From contig JABJAS010000403.1 in NCBI GenBank assembly GCA_018666055.1, positions 1 to 9,331 of the forward strand: a DNA stretch of 9,331 bases, read 5' to 3'. Position numbers and translations under genes: made by a program. Below the pieces are notes generated by a model. That model had not been told where the DNA came from. It was given only the letters and a program-made list of their open reading frames with translations, and did no database searches. This document shows positions 6,936 through 9,331 of this stretch, in pieces. The number at the start of each line of letters is the position of its first letter. Position 1 is the first letter of the stretch. Origin of the DNA: Halieaceae bacterium. GTDB lineage: Bacteria > Pseudomonadota > Gammaproteobacteria > Pseudomonadales > Halieaceae.

Positions 6936-8915
6936 TTATTCTTGCCTCACCAGAGGCTCTAAAATATCGAGTAACTCGCCCAAATGGGACTCATATCGCC
7001 GCCAGAGATTCACTGAACTGGAATAGATAGGCTGGCGCACCTGCTCTGAGCTCGCCGTTTTCACCGCTCGCTGGGTGGTGTGAAAGTTTACGCAGCCAGC
7101 TTCAAAGGGCAGCCCACAAAAATCAAGAATCCGGCGAACCTGGCCTTCGACATCATTTACGACGTCCTCATACTGAACATCTAAAATAAACCCGGGCATT
7201 ACCTCGTGCCAGTGATCCATTACCCGTTGATATTGAACGTAATACTCACCTATCTCTGTCAAGTCATAGGTAAACGGCTGTCCCTTTGCAAACAGCTGTT
7301 TGAAGCTACCAAAACAGCTATCAATCGGGTGGCGCTTCGCGTTGATGATTCGTGCGTTAGGCAGTATCAATCGAATCAGGCCAGCGTGAATAAAGTTATT
7401 AGGGTTTTTATCAATGAACCGCGGCGCTCCTCGCCGGTACTTCTGCGTTCGCGCTATGTACGCCTCGCCCAAGCTTGCCCATACCTTACCCGCCAGATCA
7501 GGAAGATTGTCGGGAAAGCGGTGTTTCGGGCTTCTTTGCGGCAAACTCCGTACAACCATTCCCAAGTCACTCAATTCATGAGTGCCATCCACCTCGCTGT
7601 GACTGGCGAGAATTTGCTCCAATAAAGTGGATCCTGAGCGCGGCAATCCAACAATAAATATCGGTGCGTCATCACAAGCACCCTTACCGTCGCGCGCCTC
7701 AATGAACTCTGGCGTGAAGATTTCTATATGACGACCCGTTGCCGCTTCAGTCTCAACGGGGTCGTAACTTTCTAGCGCACGCTGCTGAGAATTACCTTTA
7801 TGAAAATAATAAAAGGCTCGGTCATATTCCTTGCGACTTTCATAGGCAAAACCCAGCGCATTGCACAACTGAACAGCGGATTGGTCGCTTATCTTTTCGC
7901 TTTCCAGCATCTCCTGCATGACCCCAAGGTCACTATCATCAAAACGGAAAGTCTTCATGTTTGCGAGGCTCCAATAGGGCTCCGCATTCGTGGGGTCACA
8001 TTTTATGCTCTGCCTGTACACTTCGATCGCTTCTTCTTGCCGTCCTATTGTTTTCAGCTGCTGCCCCAAACCCGAAAAAGCGCCAGCGTGTTCCGGAACA
8101 ATATCCAGAGCGGCTCGATACGATTCTGCCGCCTGCGCAGGCCAATCAGCGCGCGCCTGCGCATTCCCTAATGCAAGATGCGCCTCTGCGCTATCCGGGG
8201 CAAGTTCCACGACCTTCCGCGCACTCTCAATCGCCTCCTCCAGCTTGTCGTCGTTCAATTGCGCCACCGACAGCTCCAACCATGCGCGAGCATAGTCCGG
8301 CGATACCTTTACTGCTTGTTGCAGGAACACCTCTGCATCTCGATATTTTTGGTGCTGTGCCGCGATCGCAGCCAGGTGCCGCATCGCTTCGACATGATCC
8401 GGATCTCGACGCAAGATCCTGCGATAAATATCTTCTGCCTCGGCACCCTTCCCATCCCGTTCCAATTGGCCTGCGCGCGCCATTTCTTCAGGAAACTTTA
8501 CTCTCGCTCCGCGAGTGCCATCCTTAGGTCTTAGCCGATTCATTCGGTAACGTGCATGGTCGATCTTTTTTTGCACTTCATCGCCGTCCGGGCGCAGGCG
8601 TTGGGATTGTCGATAAGATTTAATCGCCTCGCCCGGCATCCCTTCCAGCACAAGCAAATCAGCGTGAATCTCATGAGCGATTGGATTACCCACCTGAAGC
8701 TTAATGGCTTTATCGATATACAAGCGCGCTTCGCTAAGGTAGCGGTTTGCAATGCAGCTTTTTGCCGCAACGCACAGTAGGGGAATGTTTTCTGGGTAGT
8801 ATTTGAGGCCCTCAATACTCACAGCGATCGCGGTCATGGCGTCTCTTTTCGCCAAATGCATGGTCGCCGAATCGCAATATTGCTCAACAGAAAATGTGGC
8901 CACTTTTTGATCCAC
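6936..8915 (-). CDS. TPR-repeat sulfotransferase (Sulfotransfer_3, tyrosylprotein-sulfotransferase-like)
   Basis: A 659-residue cytoplasmic protein. Residues 19-390 are helical tetratricopeptide repeats of about 34 residues: roughly three before a basic linker at 118-140, at least five from 142 to 309, then a TPR-like hairpin near 346-378. The C-terminal domain (about 415-659) is a PAPS-dependent sulfotransferase: 5'-phosphosulfate loop GLPRSGST at 423-430, E447 in GTHEL as candidate catalytic base, FIDKNPNNF (500-508), the 3'-phosphate segment KRHPIDS (527-533), and KTASSEQVRQPIY (619-631) as cofactor lid. The layout and GTHEL region resemble tyrosylprotein sulfotransferases, so a protein, peptide or polar small-molecule acceptor is possible. 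The start is GTG 8915; an in-frame stop lies four codons upstream, and ATG 8861 is a less likely alternative. Transcription probably comes from the promoter at 8947-8974 and may continue into the TonB-receptor gene. Confidence 0.9.
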   Translation of the reverse strand: MDQKVATFSVEQYCDSATMHLAKRDAMTAIAVSIEGLKYYPENIPLLCVAAKSCIANRYLSEARLYIDKAIKLQVGNPIAHEIHADLLVLEGMPGEAIKSYRQSQRLRPDGDEVQKKIDHARYRMNRLRPKDGTRGARVKFPEEMARAGQLERDGKGAEAEDIYRRILRRDPDHVEAMRHLAAIAAQHQKYRDAEVFLQQAVKVSPDYARAWLELSVAQLNDDKLEEAIESARKVVELAPDSAEAHLALGNAQARADWPAQAAESYRAALDIVPEHAGAFSGLGQQLKTIGRQEEAIEVYRQSIKCDPTNAEPYWSLANMKTFRFDDSDLGVMQEMLESEKISDQSAVQLCNALGFAYESRKEYDRAFYYFHKGNSQQRALESYDPVETEAATGRHIEIFTPEFIEARDGKGACDDAPIFIVGLPRSGSTLLEQILASHSEVDGTHELSDLGMVVRSLPQRSPKHRFPDNLPDLAGKVWASLGEAYIARTQKYRRGAPRFIDKNPNNFIHAGLIRLILPNARIINAKRHPIDSCFGSFKQLFAKGQPFTYDLTEIGEYYVQYQRVMDHWHEVMPGFILDVQYEDVVNDVEGQVRRILDFCGLPFEAGCVNFHTTQRAVKTASSEQVRQPIYSSSVNLWRRYESHLGELLDILEPLVRQE

Positions 8916-8946
8916 CAGGACGTATCATCTCGCATATGTTTCGCGG

Positions 8947-8974
8947 CTTATCTCAGCACAAGCGTTAATGTAAA
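8947..8974 (-). promoter_or_regulatory. Sigma70-like promoter for the TPR-sulfotransferase gene
   Basis: Read on the minus strand, TTTACA (8974-8969, five of six matches to TTGACA) is followed after 16 nt by GATAAG (8952-8947, four of six matches to TATAAT). Transcription would begin near 8940, giving a leader of about 25 nt before GTG 8915. It was found by eye only. Confidence 0.4.
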
Positions 8975-9065
8975 TCTAGCGAATTAGCGCCCATCGACTC
9001 TGAAATAATCCGGAAAACGTTCACCGCCTCTCGCGGGACCTCAAACTTTAGACTTAATCCCGCCA

Positions 9066-9075
9066 CCTAGCTAGG
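9066..9075. repeat. Perfect palindrome CCTAGCTAGG
   Basis: Ten bases identical to their reverse complement, containing two adjacent CTAG tetranucleotides, which are commonly rare in bacterial genomes. It lies between two divergent genes and immediately left of the long stem-loop, so a dimeric repressor site is one reading. Chance occurrence cannot be excluded. Confidence 0.4.
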
Positions 9076-9076
9076 A

Positions 9077-9132
9077 CCACGCGGGCGGTGAGGGCTCGAA
9101 CTATCGGATAATGAGAGAGCCGCCCAGCGTGG
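9077..9132 (+). promoter_or_regulatory. Long stem-loop upstream of the rightward membrane-protein gene
   Basis: CCACGC GGGCGG (9077-9088) pairs fully with CCGCCC-A-GCGTGG (9120-9132): 12 Watson-Crick pairs with one bulged A at 9126, enclosing 31 nt. A competing helix, GGCTC (9093-9097) with GAGCC (9117-9121), overlaps the inner stem, so two exclusive folds are possible. It lacks a U-tract. If transcribed rightward it would be a leader structure about 110 nt before the start at 9240; if not, it is an inverted repeat at DNA level. Confidence 0.42.
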
Positions 9133-9210
9133 GTTGAGTCGCGCTCGCCCAAAGGACGTGGACCAAACGTTGCCTAAGCGAGCCTCAGGTGCGAGAGTAC
9201 CGCCACTGAC

Positions 9211-9234
9211 TATAAGAAAGTCGGCAGATTGGAG
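9211..9234 (+). promoter_or_regulatory. Candidate -10 and ribosome binding site for the right-edge gene
   Basis: TATAAG (9211-9216, five of six to consensus, TG two bases further upstream) is a possible -10 with no good -35. GGAG at 9231-9234 sits 5 nt before TTG 9240 and is the main reason for choosing that start. If the -10 is real, the leader is only about 17 nt and would exclude the stem-loop at 9077-9132. Confidence 0.35.
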
Positions 9235-9239
9235 CATCT

Positions 9240-9331
9240 TTGAGCACTGCCATTACCGAGACAACTGAACCCACCAACCCCTTTGATGCCAGAGGGCCGT
9301 TCCTTCTAAGTCTTTTTATGACGCTGGTTGG
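9240..9331 (+). CDS. N-terminus of an unidentified, probably membrane, protein (cut by window edge)
   Basis: An open frame begins with TTG at 9240, preceded by GGAG at the correct distance, and runs to the right edge for 30 codons. It reads STAITETTEPTNPFDARGPF and then LLSLFMTLVG, that is, a polar N-terminal tail of about 21 residues entering a hydrophobic stretch that looks like the start of a first membrane helix. An in-frame stop at 9213 rules out a longer N-terminus, and the only later ATG (9318) would start inside the helix. The family cannot be assigned from this fragment; an integral inner-membrane protein is the inference. It is divergent from the sulfotransferase gene. Confidence 0.5.
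   Translation, partial: MSTAITETTEPTNPFDARGPFLLSLFMTLV

Larger units (their letters stand above)
8916..9239. other. 324-bp divergent intergenic region with palindrome and stem-loops
   Basis: No ORF is credible here. Moving right from the sulfotransferase start, it contains a sigma70-like promoter (8947-8974, minus), a short hairpin CCGC/GCGG near 9026-9038, a perfect 10-bp palindrome (9066-9075), a long stem-loop (9077-9132), a further 6-bp inverted repeat (9143-9148 with 9178-9183) and a TATAAG hexamer (9211-9216) before the next gene. The density of paired segments suggests a regulated divergent promoter or a structured leader for the rightward gene. I do not recognise a known riboswitch or sRNA. 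Confidence 0.45.

Noticed and set aside
7961..8527. Plus-strand open frame of 188 codons antisense to the TPR region
   Set aside because: Low-complexity Pro/Ser/Arg-rich translation opposite well-supported TPR coding sequence; an antisense shadow.
9203..9230. GCCACTG followed by paired bases, briefly considered as a cobalamin-riboswitch fragment
   Set aside because: The B12-box and the other conserved core segments are absent and the distance to the start is wrong.

Overview
The window looks like part of a marine, TonB-receptor-rich Gammaproteobacterium chromosome (an OM60/NOR5- or Halieaceae-like background is my best guess; this rests on gene content and protein style, not on a search). 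Base composition is moderate. There are no tRNAs, rRNAs, CRISPR arrays, insertion sequences or phage genes. Genes are close-packed but face several directions, which is typical of accessory chromosome.

Layout, left to right. (1) 1-377 (+) is the 3' end of the dihydrolipoamide acetyltransferase (E2) of a pyruvate dehydrogenase-type complex, followed by a strong hairpin. (2) 525-3146 (-) is a possible three-gene unit read right to left: an Asp/Asn beta-hydroxylase-fold 2-oxoglutarate oxygenase, a LysE/RhtB amino-acid exporter and an MFS anion:cation symporter. (3) 3257-4189 (+) starts divergently from the oxygenase and encodes an unrecognised six-bladed beta-propeller with a recurring His/Arg signature. 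(4) 4267-8915 (-) holds a TPR-sulfotransferase followed by a large TonB-dependent receptor. The receptor converges on the propeller gene, and a bidirectional-type terminator lies between them. (5) 8916-9239 is a structured divergent intergenic region with a perfect palindrome and a 12-bp stem. (6) From 9240 (+) a new, probably membrane, protein begins and runs off the edge.

How the genes may work together (inference): the sulfotransferase-TonB-receptor pair, the oxygenase and the propeller form a candidate functional neighbourhood. It combines two modifying enzymes, one acting by PAPS-dependent sulfation and one by Fe(II)/2-oxoglutarate hydroxylation, with an outer-membrane importer and two inner-membrane transporters. 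Whether the substrates are small molecules or proteins cannot be settled from this sequence. The clearest sequence-level curiosities are the propeller repeat, a Tyr/Trp-dense loop in the receptor beside a tyrosylprotein-sulfotransferase-like enzyme, and the HxD...H oxygenase placed ahead of an amino-acid exporter.
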